A DNA stretch of 37,867 nt from DASXMR01 sp036495525 (GTDB lineage Bacteria > Actinomycetota > Actinomycetes > Streptosporangiales > Streptosporangiaceae), in NCBI GenBank assembly GCA_036495525.1, contig DASXMR010000081.1, positions 1 through 37,867 of the forward strand. Direction: 5' to 3'. Of this stretch, positions 23,301 to 30,498 are shown in pieces (positions within the stretch are counted from its first letter, which is position 1; each line of letters opens with the position of its first letter). Below the pieces are notes generated by a model. The model saw only the letters and a list, made by a program, of their open reading frames with translations, had not been told where the DNA came from and did not search any database. A program made the translations under genes and the position numbers.

Positions 23301-24076
23301 TCGCCGGGCGCGCGACCGAGGAGTTCGCCGTCGACACTGACGCGCTGGTCAGCGAGTACGGCCCTGAGGTTCTGATCCCGCCAGCCGACGAAGGCCAGCA
23401 GCCGACCAGTTACGACCGCGCTGAGCAGGAACGGCGAGCTCAGGCAGCGCAGCGTCAGCTCGACCAGCTCGGCAGGGTCAACCCGCTGGCGCTCGAGGAG
23501 TTCGCGGCGCTTGAGGAGCGGCACGCGTTCCTGGTCAACCAGCTCGAGGACTTGAAGAAAACCCGCCGCGACCTGCTGACGGTGATCAAGGAAGTCGACG
23601 ACCGGGTGCAGCAGGTCTTCGCCGCCGCCTTCGAGGACACCGCGATCGAGTTCGAGCGGATCTTCGGCCAGCTGTTCCCTGGCGGCGCCGGCGCGCTGGT
23701 GCTGACCGAGCCTGATGACCTGCTCGCTACCGGCATCGACGTGGAAGCCAGGCCGCCGGGCAAGAAAGTCAAGCGCCTGTCGCTGCTGTCGGGCGGCGAG
23801 CGCGCGCTGACCGCGATCGCGTTCCTGCTGGCGATCTTCAAGGCCAGGCCGTCGCCGTTCTACGTGCTTGACGAGGTCGAGGCGGCCCTGGATGACGCTA
23901 ACCTGCAGCGGCTGCTGGAGATCTTCGCAGAGCTCAGGGACAGCTCCCAGCTGATCATCGTGACGCATCAGAAGCGCACCATGGAGATCGCCGACTCGCT
24001 CTACGGCATCAGCATGCGCGGCGACGGCGTGTCGGCCGTGATCAGCCAGCGGCTGCGCGAGCGCGAGACCGTCTGA
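20306..24076 (+). CDS. smc: Chromosome segregation protein SMC with repeat-bearing hinge
   Basis: The SMC ATPase forms long coiled-coil dimers that organise and segregate the chromosome with ScpA/ScpB. The 1256 residues include the Walker A loop GPNGSGKSNVVDAF (from about 32), the Q-loop region VMGEQGVKPLRGGKMEDV, two Ala/Glu/Arg-rich coiled-coil arms, a hinge at about 500-690, the ABC signature LLSGGERALTAIAF (about 1159-1172) and Walker B FYVLDEVEAALDD (about 1185). Two insertions are unusual: four six-residue (G/S)QAGAS-type repeats in the hinge (573-596), and an Ala/Gly/His/Asp-rich stretch (about 810-860) in the second arm. GTG 20306 is the start. ftsY follows after 243 bp. Confidence 0.97.
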   Translation: MYLKTLTLRGFKSFASATTLRFEPGITCVVGPNGSGKSNVVDAFSWVMGEQGVKPLRGGKMEDVVFAGTAGRPALGRAEVTLTIDNSDGALPIDYAEVTISRLLFRSGQSEYAINGDHCRLLDVQELLSDTGLGREMHVIVGQGHLDEVLNAGPEARRALIEEAAGVLKHRRRKEKALRKLEAMQANLTRLVDLTAELGRRLKPLGRQAQIARRAAVIQADLRDARLRLLADDYLMLAGELQQDESDEAAAAARRAELEAALADARSTEAELEEAERLHAPRLAGAQQTFIALAGLAERVRGTVGLAQERHRHLSAPPEPPRPGRDPDELDREAAALREQETQLDSRLAGARWQLAAAVTARTAAEAAVAETERRMAADARAAAQRAEQLARLRSQVEAARSRLAAGREEAGRLADALAQARTRAEQAQHEYGALQDQVAGREQGRADLAAARERSSEALATASGLVTSRRSAEHAASDRRAALRARVEALREAATGADGSGALLAGQDDFPGVLGPLASLLTVDDGAADAITAALGAAAGAVAVSGVETALAVIESLKDRDAGRAELVIAGGQAGASGQAGASSQAGASSQSGAGGQARSTEPALPPGVLRAAELVKAPGELAAALDRLLAGVLVVPDLRGGLELISADPQLLVVTRSGDLIGAHWARGGSPAGQSMLSLREAAEQAAAELSGADSHCERAEQDLADAAEDEDAARQALAEAAADLQQLDAAAAETSGKLGALAGAARAARDEAGRLSAAAEAAERTREADLARLAQLQGRLAVAEADGRDRAAEAGGEATASEQAGTAASQDDPADAEADPAEAGRADGQAGPAGAHAGPAAAHGGPADAQAGKEALDEAASTARNAEMEARLEVRTAEERLRAISGRADALAAAAVAERQAARRARERAARRAAQAAVAGSAAAGAAVLLAAIERSRDAADAERQAAEIASSSRGGELKQVRDTARQLSQQLDQVVESAHGTEIARAGRRLRLEQIAGRATEEFAVDTDALVSEYGPEVLIPPADEGQQPTSYDRAEQERRAQAAQRQLDQLGRVNPLALEEFAALEERHAFLVNQLEDLKKTRRDLLTVIKEVDDRVQQVFAAAFEDTAIEFERIFGQLFPGGAGALVLTEPDDLLATGIDVEARPPGKKVKRLSLLSGGERALTAIAFLLAIFKARPSPFYVLDEVEAALDDANLQRLLEIFAELRDSSQLIIVTHQKRTMEIADSLYGISMRGDGVSAVISQRLRERETV
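22022..22093 (+). repeat. Four tandem 18-nt repeats in the smc hinge region
   Basis: Units at 22022-22039, 22040-22057, 22058-22075 and 22076-22093 encode GQAGAS, GQAGAS, SQAGAS and SQSGAG. The first three are nearly identical at the DNA level. The array falls between hinge strands (after AELVIA, before PPGVLRAAELV). Confidence 0.9.
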
Positions 24077-24164
24077 TTCCGCTGCCCCGGCCGACCTGAT
24101 TTCGGCGGCCGGCCCAGCTGAGCTCGCGACGCGCACGATTCGGCCATTGGGCGGGTCTGGTGCC

Positions 24165-24220
24165 GCCGCCCGGACTCGTATCGGCCGGGCCGGCATGCCG
24201 CCCGGACCCGTATCGGCCGG
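24165..24220. repeat. Pair of 24-bp direct repeats upstream of ftsY
   Basis: Copies at 24165-24188 and 24197-24220 are identical except for one base (ACTCG versus ACCCG), with starts 32 bp apart. Each contains CCGG arms around a central CGTATC. They lie in the smc-ftsY gap, about 100 nt before the ftsY start, so a regulatory or duplicated binding site is possible. Confidence 0.7.
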
Positions 24221-24319
24221 CTGGCAACTGCCTGGCGCCGAGCCGGGCGGGCTGGCGGCGCGTCGGCAGCCCGGTGGCGGCCAGTGCACGCTGCGTCGTC
24301 TGCCAGACTGGGGGCCGTT

Positions 24320-25525
24320 ATGGTAACTGACCTGATCATCGCCGCCGTTGTCGTCGTGGTTGGCGGCGGCGGCAGCGCGGCCGTCTTGCTGGTCCGCGGC
24401 CGGCACCGCAAGGGCGCTCAGCCGCAGCAGGACGGGCAGAACGGCAGCGTCGCCACTCGGCAGGCGCCGCAGGCACCACCCGCCCGCCAGGCGCCGCCAG
24501 CCGAGCAGGCGCCGCCCGAGACCAGCGGCGGAACACAGCAGCTCGAGCCGCCGCCGGCCGCTCCGCCGCCAGTCAGGCCGGCCCCGCCGGAGAAGCCGCC
24601 GCCGTCCGCCGGCCGCCTGGTCCGGCTGCGCAGCAGGCTGGCCAGGTCACAGTCGGGCCTCGGCGCGGTGCTGCTGCGGCTGCTGTCCGCCGACACGCTC
24701 GACGAGCAGGCCTGGGAAGACATCGAGGACACCCTGATTACCGCCGACATGGGCGTCGGCCCGGCGCGGCAGCTGGTCGAGCAGCTTCGCACCGAGGTCA
24801 AGGTGCAGGGCACCAGGGATCCCGCCGAGGTACGCGCACTGCTGCGGGCAGATCTGATCGCCCAGATCGGCCCCGACATGGACCGGTCGCTGCGCACCAA
24901 GCCGCACGGCGACCGGCCCGCCGTCGTGCTGGTGGTCGGCGTCAACGGCACCGGCAAGACGACCGCTTGCGGCAAGCTCGCCAGGGCGCTGATCGGCGAC
25001 GGGCAGACCGTGCTGCTCGGCGCCGCTGATACTTTCCGGGCGGCGGCCGCTGACCAGCTGCAGACCTGGGGCGAGCGAGTCGGTGCGAGCGTGATCCGCT
25101 CAGACCGGGACGGAGCCGACCCCGCGAGCGTCGCGTTCGAGGCCGTCAACGCCGGGATCGAGCGCGGGGTCGACACGGTCATCGTGGACACCGCCGGACG
25201 GCTGCACACCAAGGCCGGGCTGATGGACGAGCTCGGCAAGATCAGCCGGGTGATCTCCAGGCACGCCACGGTGGACGAGGTGCTGCTCGTGCTCGACGCC
25301 ACCACCGGCCAGAACGGCCTGCGCCAGGCGCGGGTATTCGCCGAGGTCGTGGACGTGACCGGGGTCGTGCTGACCAAGCTGGATGGCACGGCCAAGGGCG
25401 GGATCGTCATCGCGGTGCAGCGCGAGCTCGGCGTGCCGGTCAAGCTGGTAGGGCTGGGCGAAGGCCCGGACGACCTGGCGCCGTTCGAGCCGGCCGCCTT
25501 CGTGGACGCCATCCTCGGCGACTGA
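24320..25525 (+). CDS. ftsY: Signal recognition particle receptor FtsY
   Basis: FtsY is the membrane-associated GTPase that receives ribosome-nascent-chain-SRP complexes for insertion at SecYEG. In 401 residues it has an N-terminal hydrophobic helix (MVTDLIIAAVVVVVGG, then AAVLLVRGRHRK), a Gln/Pro/Ala-rich linker (about 40-100) and the NG domain: GVNGTGKTTACGKLA (G1, from about 206), DTFRAAAADQL, VDTAGRLHTK (G3, about 290), TKLDGTAKGG (G4, about 351) and a closing GEGPDDLAPF. An in-frame ATG at 24284 exists, but ATG 24320 starts directly at the hydrophobic segment. The next gene encodes its partner Ffh. Confidence 0.96.
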   Translation: MVTDLIIAAVVVVVGGGGSAAVLLVRGRHRKGAQPQQDGQNGSVATRQAPQAPPARQAPPAEQAPPETSGGTQQLEPPPAAPPPVRPAPPEKPPPSAGRLVRLRSRLARSQSGLGAVLLRLLSADTLDEQAWEDIEDTLITADMGVGPARQLVEQLRTEVKVQGTRDPAEVRALLRADLIAQIGPDMDRSLRTKPHGDRPAVVLVVGVNGTGKTTACGKLARALIGDGQTVLLGAADTFRAAAADQLQTWGERVGASVIRSDRDGADPASVAFEAVNAGIERGVDTVIVDTAGRLHTKAGLMDELGKISRVISRHATVDEVLLVLDATTGQNGLRQARVFAEVVDVTGVVLTKLDGTAKGGIVIAVQRELGVPVKLVGLGEGPDDLAPFEPAAFVDAILGD

Positions 25526-25530
25526 CCAGA

Positions 25531-25536
25531 TAGCCT
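25531..25536 (+). promoter_or_regulatory. -10 element of ffh, leaderless-type
   Basis: TAGCCT is followed after 6 nt by the ffh GTG at 25543. It lies in the 17-nt gap after ftsY, so ffh may also have a leaderless transcript of its own. No -35 match was found within the end of ftsY. Confidence 0.45.
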
Positions 25537-25542
25537 GAAGCG

Positions 25543-27147
25543 GTGTTCGAGACACTTTCTGACCGGCTGACGCAGGTCTTCACCTCGCTGCGCGGGCGCG
25601 GGCGGCTGTCCGCCGCTGACATCGACGCCACGTGCCGGGAGATCAGGATCGCGCTGCTCGAGGCCGACGTCGCGCTGCCCGTGGTGCGCCAGTTCATCAG
25701 CCGGGTAAGGGAACGGGCCTCAGGGGCCGAGGTATCCGAGGCGCTGAACCCGGCGCAGCAGGTCATCAAGATCGTCAACGAGGAGCTCATCGAGATCCTC
25801 GGCGGCGAGGCCAGGCGGCTGCGCTTCGCCAAGGTGCCGCCCACCGTGATCCTGCTGGCTGGCCTGCAGGGCGGCGGTAAGACCACGCTGGCCGCGAAGC
25901 TTGGCCTGTGGCTGAAGGACCAGGGCAACACGCCCATGCTGGTCGCCGCCGACCTGCAGCGGCCTAACGCCGTGCAGCAGCTTCAGGTGGTGGGCGAGCA
26001 GGCGGGGGTGCCGGTCTTCGCGCCTGAGCCTGGCAGCGGCGTCGGCGACCCGGTCGACGTGGCCAGGCGGTCGATCGACGAGGCCCGCCGCCGGATGCAG
26101 AACATCGTGATCATCGACACAGCAGGCCGGCTCGGTGTCGACGAGGAGATGATGCAGCAGGCGGCTGACATCAGGGACGCAGTCGATCCCGACGAGATCC
26201 TGTTCGTCGTCGACGCGATGATCGGCCAGGACGCGGTGGCTACGGCGCAGGCGTTCCTCGATGGCGTCGGTTACGACGGCGTGGTGCTGACCAAGCTCGA
26301 CGGCGACGCGCGCGGCGGCGCGGCGCTGTCCATCGCCCAGCTCACCGGCAAGCCGGTGATGTTCGCGTCCGCGGGCGAGAAGCTAGCGGACTTCGACGTG
26401 TTCCACCCGGACCGGATGGCGTCGCGGATCCTGGACCTCGGCGACATCCTCACCCTGATCGAGCAGGCCGAGCGGACGTTCGACCAGGAGCAGGCCGCGG
26501 CCATGGCCGGCAAGCTGGCCTCGGGCGAGAACTTCACCCTGGAGGACTTCGTCGAGCAGCTGGCGATGGTGCGCAAGATGGGCCCCATCGGGAACCTGCT
26601 CGGCATGCTGCCCGGCGCGGCGCAGAACCGCGAGGCGCTCAGCCAGATCAGCGACAAGGACCTGGACCGGGCGGCGGCCATCGTCAGCTCGATGACGGTG
26701 GAGGAGCGCCGCAGCCCCAAGATGATCAATGGCTCGCGCCGGGCCAGGATCGCGCGCGGCTCCGGGGTCACCGTCGGTGAGGTCAACAACCTGATCGTCC
26801 GGTTCCTCGAGGGCCAGAAGATGATGCGGCAGATGATGGGCGGCCTTGGTCTGCCCGGCATGCGCCGCGGCGGGCAGAAGGCGAAGGCCAAGGGCAAGAA
26901 GAAGGGCAAGGGCGGCGGCCGGCCTGCGGGGCGGACGCCAGGCCAGGAGGCTCCGGCTGGCGCTCCGGCCGGACTGCCGGCCGGCTTCGGCAAGGGCCTG
27001 CCCGGCAGCCTGCCGGGCGGCGCACCAGGATTTCCTGGCAGCATGCCCGGCCGGGGACCTGTGCTGCCCGGTCCCGGCCAGAACCTGCCACCGGGACTGC
27101 GCGGGCCGCAGCAGAGCCGTCGCGGCCGGTCAGGCAAGGGCCGATAG
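25543..27147 (+). CDS. ffh: Signal recognition particle protein Ffh (SRP54)
   Basis: Ffh binds signal sequences and SRP RNA and docks to FtsY. The 534-residue protein has the N domain (FETLSDRLTQVFTSLRGRG), G1 LLAGLQGGGKTTLAAKL (from about 104), the insertion box around AADLQRPNAVQQL, G3 IIDTAGRLG (about 190), G4 TKLDGDARGG, and the Met-rich M domain (FVEQLAMVRKMGPIGNLLGMLPG; RRARIARGSGVTVGEVN; QKMMRQMMGG). After about residue 445 comes a Lys-rich stretch and then a ~75-residue Gly/Pro/Leu/Met-rich tail, longer than usual. GTG 25543 follows ftsY by 17 nt, uniting both SRP GTPases. Confidence 0.97.
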   Translation: MFETLSDRLTQVFTSLRGRGRLSAADIDATCREIRIALLEADVALPVVRQFISRVRERASGAEVSEALNPAQQVIKIVNEELIEILGGEARRLRFAKVPPTVILLAGLQGGGKTTLAAKLGLWLKDQGNTPMLVAADLQRPNAVQQLQVVGEQAGVPVFAPEPGSGVGDPVDVARRSIDEARRRMQNIVIIDTAGRLGVDEEMMQQAADIRDAVDPDEILFVVDAMIGQDAVATAQAFLDGVGYDGVVLTKLDGDARGGAALSIAQLTGKPVMFASAGEKLADFDVFHPDRMASRILDLGDILTLIEQAERTFDQEQAAAMAGKLASGENFTLEDFVEQLAMVRKMGPIGNLLGMLPGAAQNREALSQISDKDLDRAAAIVSSMTVEERRSPKMINGSRRARIARGSGVTVGEVNNLIVRFLEGQKMMRQMMGGLGLPGMRRGGQKAKAKGKKKGKGGGRPAGRTPGQEAPAGAPAGLPAGFGKGLPGSLPGGAPGFPGSMPGRGPVLPGPGQNLPPGLRGPQQSRRGRSGKGR

Positions 27148-27382
27148 CGGGCGATGGTCGCCTCAGTTGCCGGTTGTCGCCGGCGGTGCGGCCCGCTGAG
27201 AACGGCGATTACACTCAGGCCGCGCATGTCTGGCAGAATGTGACGGCTATCATCGGCAGCGCGAGGCCCTCTCTCCTCTCGCAGTAGCCGTACCGCAGGC
27301 GGCATGGGCGTGCTGGTTCCCCACCCGGCGCGCGTTGCCCGCGCACATCGCAACACCGAATCGCTGGGAGAAGACCACACCC

Positions 27383-28186
27383 GTGGCTGTCAAGATCAAG
27401 CTGAAGCGCCTGGGCAAGATCCGCGCGCCGTACTACCGGATCATCGTCGCCGACGCCCGCACCAAGCGGGACGGACGGGCGATCGAGGAGATCGGCAAGT
27501 ACCACCCGAAGTCCGATCCGTCGTTCATCGAGGTCGACTCGGAGCGGGCGCAGCACTGGCTGTCCGTCGGCGCCCAGCCGACCGATCCGGTACGGAAGAT
27601 CCTCGAGGTCACCGGCGACTGGCAGAAGTTCAAGGGCCTGCCGGGCGCCGAGGGGACGCTGCGCGCGCCCGCACCGCGCGAGAACCGCAAGGAGATTTTC
27701 GAGGCCGCCGTCAAGGAGAACATGGGCGCCGCGGCACCTACGCCGAAGGCCAGGAGCCGCGCCAAGTCCGCCGACGCCAAGTCCGCCGACGCCAAGTCCG
27801 GTGACGCCAAGGCCGGTGACGCCAAGGCCGGTGCAGGCACGGCCTCCAAGGGCGAGAAGGCTGCCAGGCAGGACGCGCCAGCCAAGGGCGAGAAGGCCGC
27901 CAAGCCGGACGCTACCGCCAAGGGCGAGAAGGCCGCCAAGCCGGACGCCGCGGCGGCTAAGGAGAACGCCACGGCCAAGGGCGAGAAGGCACCCAAGGCG
28001 AGGGCAGCCAGGCAGGAGGAGTCCTCCCCGGCTGGTGACAAGGCGGCCGAGGAGGCATCCGGGACCGGCAAGGCCAATGCTGGCCAGGCGGCTGCGAAGG
28101 CAGATAGCGAGAACGCGGCCGTTCCGGCTGATGGCCAGGCAGAGGCTGGTGAGTCTTCGGACACGGCCGGATCCGGCGGAGCCTGA
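27383..28186 (+). CDS. rpsP: 30S ribosomal protein S16 with long Lys/Ala-rich repeat tail
   Basis: S16 binds 16S rRNA early in small-subunit assembly. Residues 1-85 are canonical: AVKIKLKRLGKIRAPYYRII, DARTKRDGRAIEEIGKYHP, ERAQHWLSVGAQPTDPVRKIL. The protein continues to 267 residues. From about residue 118 the tail is built of AKSAD/AKAGD pentapeptides and KGEKAAKPDA units, then an acidic Ala/Glu/Ser-rich end, resembling histone H1-like tails. Actinobacterial S16 often has a modest extension; this one is about twice the core. An upstream in-frame start at 27335 exists, but GTG 27383 is the family start. khpA starts 1 nt after the stop codon. Confidence 0.95.
   Translation: MAVKIKLKRLGKIRAPYYRIIVADARTKRDGRAIEEIGKYHPKSDPSFIEVDSERAQHWLSVGAQPTDPVRKILEVTGDWQKFKGLPGAEGTLRAPAPRENRKEIFEAAVKENMGAAAPTPKARSRAKSADAKSADAKSGDAKAGDAKAGAGTASKGEKAARQDAPAKGEKAAKPDATAKGEKAAKPDAAAAKENATAKGEKAPKARAARQEESSPAGDKAAEEASGTGKANAGQAAAKADSENAAVPADGQAEAGESSDTAGSGGA
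27761..27994 (+). repeat. Two tandem-repeat arrays inside rpsP
   Basis: Five 15-nt units (27761-27835) encode AKSAD, AKSAD, AKSGD, AKAGD, AKAGA. Then KGEKAA units begin at 27848, 27884 and 27920 with an exact 36-nt period, and a fourth at 27977. Codons are nearly the same between copies, pointing to recent slippage or duplication. Confidence 0.9.
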
Positions 28187-28187
28187 G

Positions 28188-28430
28188 GTGCTCGAGGAGG
28201 CCCTGGAACACCTGGTCAAGGGCATAGTCGAGTACCCGGATGACGTCCAGGTCGACAGCCGCGGGCTGCGCCGGGGCCGAGTCCTGCAGGTCCGGGTTCA
28301 TCCTGAGGACCTGGGCAAGGTCATTGGCCGCGGCGGCCGGACCGCCAAGGCGCTGCGTACCGTCATCGGCTCGCTGGCCGGCGGCTCCTACGTCCGGGTT
28401 GACCTGCTGGACGCCGACGAGGGCCGATAG
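28188..28430 (+). CDS. khpA: KH-domain RNA-binding protein KhpA
   Basis: A small KH-domain RNA-binding protein that in other bacteria works with KhpB on RNA stability and cell size. The 80-residue product reads LEEALEHLVKGIVEYPDDVQV, then VHPEDLGKVIGRGGRTAKALRT with the KH GxxG loop as IGRGGR, and ends VRVDLLDADEGR. The start GTG 28188-28190 is 1 nt past the rpsP stop; the long open frame upstream is out-of-frame rpsP sequence. Length matches the family. It lies in the order rpsP-khpA-rimM-trmD-rplS, strongly conserved in actinobacteria. Confidence 0.95.
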   Translation: MLEEALEHLVKGIVEYPDDVQVDSRGLRRGRVLQVRVHPEDLGKVIGRGGRTAKALRTVIGSLAGGSYVRVDLLDADEGR

Positions 28431-28436
28431 AGCAGC

Positions 28437-28970
28437 ATGCAGCTGGTGGTTGGCCGCATCGGCAGGCCGCATGGGCTGCGCGGCGACGTGACCATCGAGA
28501 TCCGGACCGACGATCCCGATGATCGCTTCGCCGCCGGCTCGGTGCTGCTGACCGAGCCGGCCTCGGCTGGACCGCTCACGGTCGAGTCATCCCGCTGGCA
28601 TTCTGGCCGGCTGCTGGTCAGATTCGACGGCCTGACCGACCGGGACACTGCGCAGGCGCTGCGGGACGTGCTGCTGGCCGTGGACTCCGATCAGCTGCCC
28701 GATCCTGACCCCGACGAGTTCTACGACCATCAGCTGGTCGGCCTGCGGGTCAGCACGACCGGCGGCGAGGAGGTCGGCGAAGTCGGCGAGGTGCTGCACC
28801 AGGGGCAGGACCTGCTGGTGATCAAGGGTGCCGGGAGGCGGTCCGGCGCCCGGATACTCGTGCCGTTCGTCGCGCCGCTGGTGCCCGAGGTGGACGTCGC
28901 GGCCGGCCGGCTCGTCATCGACCCGCCGCCCGGCTTGCTCGACCCCGATCAGGCCGAGGACGCCAGGTAG
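28437..28970 (+). CDS. rimM: Ribosome maturation factor RimM
   Basis: RimM binds S19 and helps mature the 3' domain of 16S rRNA. The 177-residue protein has the N-terminal barrel (MQLVVGRIGRPHGLRGDVTI; WHSGRLLVRFDGLTDRD) and the C-terminal PRC-barrel (DPDEFYDHQLVGLRVST; VLHQGQDLLVI; LVPFVAPLVPEVDVAAGRL; DPPPGLLD), all as expected. ATG 28437 is 6 nt after the khpA stop. The last five codons plus the stop are duplicated directly downstream, so only the first copy is translated. Confidence 0.95.
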   Translation: MQLVVGRIGRPHGLRGDVTIEIRTDDPDDRFAAGSVLLTEPASAGPLTVESSRWHSGRLLVRFDGLTDRDTAQALRDVLLAVDSDQLPDPDPDEFYDHQLVGLRVSTTGGEEVGEVGEVLHQGQDLLVIKGAGRRSGARILVPFVAPLVPEVDVAAGRLVIDPPPGLLDPDQAEDAR

Positions 28971-28988
28971 GCCGAGGACGCCAGGTAG
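28953..28988 (+). repeat. Perfect 18-bp tandem duplication across the rimM stop codon
   Basis: GCCGAGGACGCCAGGTAG occurs at 28953-28970 and again at 28971-28988. The first copy encodes the RimM end AEDAR plus stop; the second is in the same frame but untranslated unless TAG is read through. It fills the space before trmD. Confidence 0.97.
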
Positions 28989-29002
28989 AGAGCAGGTGCC
29001 GG

Positions 29003-29788
29003 GTGCGGATCGACATCATCACGATCTTTCCCGAGTACTTCGGCCCGCTGGATGTGTCACTGATCGGCCGGGCCAGGGCCAGGGGCGACATCACCTTCGG
29101 CATTCATGACCTGCGCACCTGGACCGCGGACCTGCACCGCACGGTCGACGATGCGCCGTTCGGCGGCGGGCCGGGCATGGTGATGAAGCCGGAGCCGTGG
29201 GGCGCCGCGCTCGATGACGTCGCGCCTCCTGGCGGCACGGCCCGGCTGATCGTGCCGACGCCAGCCGGCATCCCGTTCAGCCAGCGGCTCGCCGCCCGCT
29301 ACGCGGCGCAGGAGCACCTGGTCTTCGCCTGCGGCAGGTACGAGGGCATCGACGCGCGGGTGGCCGAGGACGCGAGCACCAGGATGCCAGTGGATGAGGT
29401 CAGCATCGGTGACTTCGTGCTGGCTGGCGGCGAGCCGGCCGTGCTGGTGATGACCGAGGCGATCTGCCGGCTGCTGCCGGGAGTCCTCGGCAACGCCGAC
29501 TCGGCGCCGGACGACTCGTTCGGCGCGGGCAGCGGCCCGATGGCGGGGCTGGTGGAGGGTCCTGCCTATACCCGGCCGCGGGTATGGCGGGGGCGCGAGG
29601 TCCCGCCCGTGCTGCTGTCTGGTGATCACGCGGCCATCGCCAGGTGGCGCCGGGACGGGGCGCTGCGCCGCACCGCGCAGAACCGGCCCGACCTGGCCGC
29701 CGCGCTGGCCCCGGCCCTTGACCGGCGCGACCGTGCCGTGCTGTCTGACGCAGGATTCCCGGTCACCGCCGACGATGTGGCACACTGA
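29003..29788 (+). CDS. trmD: tRNA (guanine(37)-N1)-methyltransferase
   Basis: TrmD methylates G37 next to the anticodon and prevents frameshifting; it is essential in most bacteria. The 261-residue SPOUT protein starts MRIDIITIFPEYFGPLDVSL and shows HDLRTWTADLHRTVDDAPFGGGPGMV-type sequence in its first quarter, the trefoil-knot SAM site LVFACGRYEGIDARV and GDFVLAGGEPAVLVM, and the C-terminal domain (YTRPRVWRGREVPPVLLSGDH). GTG 29003 is 14 nt past the duplicated rimM end, with AGCAGG upstream. rplS follows after about 125 nt. Confidence 0.96.
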   Translation: MRIDIITIFPEYFGPLDVSLIGRARARGDITFGIHDLRTWTADLHRTVDDAPFGGGPGMVMKPEPWGAALDDVAPPGGTARLIVPTPAGIPFSQRLAARYAAQEHLVFACGRYEGIDARVAEDASTRMPVDEVSIGDFVLAGGEPAVLVMTEAICRLLPGVLGNADSAPDDSFGAGSGPMAGLVEGPAYTRPRVWRGREVPPVLLSGDHAAIARWRRDGALRRTAQNRPDLAAALAPALDRRDRAVLSDAGFPVTADDVAH

Positions 29789-29913
29789 AGGCCGCCGTCT
29801 CGCCGCTGGAGGTATCCCGGCAAGGCGCGGGCCGGGCAAGTTGCCCCGGCCGGGACAGCCCGATGAGCGCGTTCGCAGGCGTGCGCGTGAACACTACTGA
29901 GGAAGCCGCAGCG

Positions 29914-30273
29914 ATGCACACCGCGATTGCCGAGCTGGAGCAGGCGCAGATACGGTCCGATATCCCGGGCTTCCGCCCTGGTGACACCCTGAAGGTGCAC
30001 GTACGGGTCAAGGAGGGCAGCCGCTCCCGGATCCAGGTGTTCCAGGGCGTGGTGATCCGGCGGCAGGGCGGTGGCGTGCGGGAGAGCTTCACGGTCCGGA
30101 AGATCAGCTACGGCGTCGGCGTCGAGCGGACCTTCCCGGTGCACACCCCGGCGATCGACAAGATCGAGATTGTCACCCGCGGCCGGGTTCGCCGCGCCAA
30201 GCTCTACTACCTGCGTTCGCTGCGCGGCAAGGCCGCGCGGATCAGGGAACGCAGGGAACCCGTCGCGCGTTAG
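29914..30273 (+). CDS. rplS: 50S ribosomal protein L19
   Basis: L19 lies at the 30S-50S interface. The 119-residue product shows IPGFRPGDTLKVHVRVKEG, RIQVFQGVVIRRQGGGV, RKISYGVGVERTFPVHTPAI and RRAKLYYLRSLRGKAARI, all canonical. The open frame extends to 29863, but ATG 29914 is preferred: GAGGAAG lies about 9 nt upstream and MHTAIAELEQAQIRSDIP matches the family start. It is the last ribosomal gene of the rpsP operon. A short hairpin (30287-30300, 5-bp stem) follows the stop and may attenuate read-through into lepB. Confidence 0.96.
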   Translation: MHTAIAELEQAQIRSDIPGFRPGDTLKVHVRVKEGSRSRIQVFQGVVIRRQGGGVRESFTVRKISYGVGVERTFPVHTPAIDKIEIVTRGRVRRAKLYYLRSLRGKAARIRERREPVAR

Positions 30274-30351
30274 CCAAGGCGCATCACCTCGGTGCCGAGG
30301 CGGCTGGCTGCGGGGATGCCGGGACGACTGGAGCAGGAGCCAGGATTCGTC

Positions 30352-30426
30352 GTGGCGAAGCGGCAGGCCCGCCGGGCCCGCGGCAGTTTCTGGCGCGGCC
30401 AGCTGAGCGGGAAGGCGCGAAGGTGA
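30352..30426 (+). CDS. Possible 24-residue basic peptide upstream of lepB
   Basis: GTG 30352 opens a short frame encoding AKRQARRARGSFWRGQLSG plus KARR, ending at TGA 30424-30426. GGAGCAGGAG lies about 15 nt upstream. Half the residues are Arg or Lys, and RGSFWRG recalls the RRSFWREL segment before the membrane helix of both downstream signal peptidases. It may be a leader peptide, a degenerate gene fragment or chance. Confidence 0.25.
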   Translation: MAKRQARRARGSFWRGQLSGKARR

Positions 30427-30498
30427 CTCATATCTCCGGCTCGCCGGCCCGGTGGTGGGCGCGGTTTGCGCAGCCGCGGTGATCAGGACACGGCTGCG

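Noticed and set aside
27148..27382. Promoter and ribosomal-protein leader for rpsP
   Set aside because: TATCAT (27248-27253) and CAGAAT (27234-27239) are -10-like and a GGCTA/TAGCC-bounded stem is possible, but no -35 has good spacing and no known leader motif is recognised.
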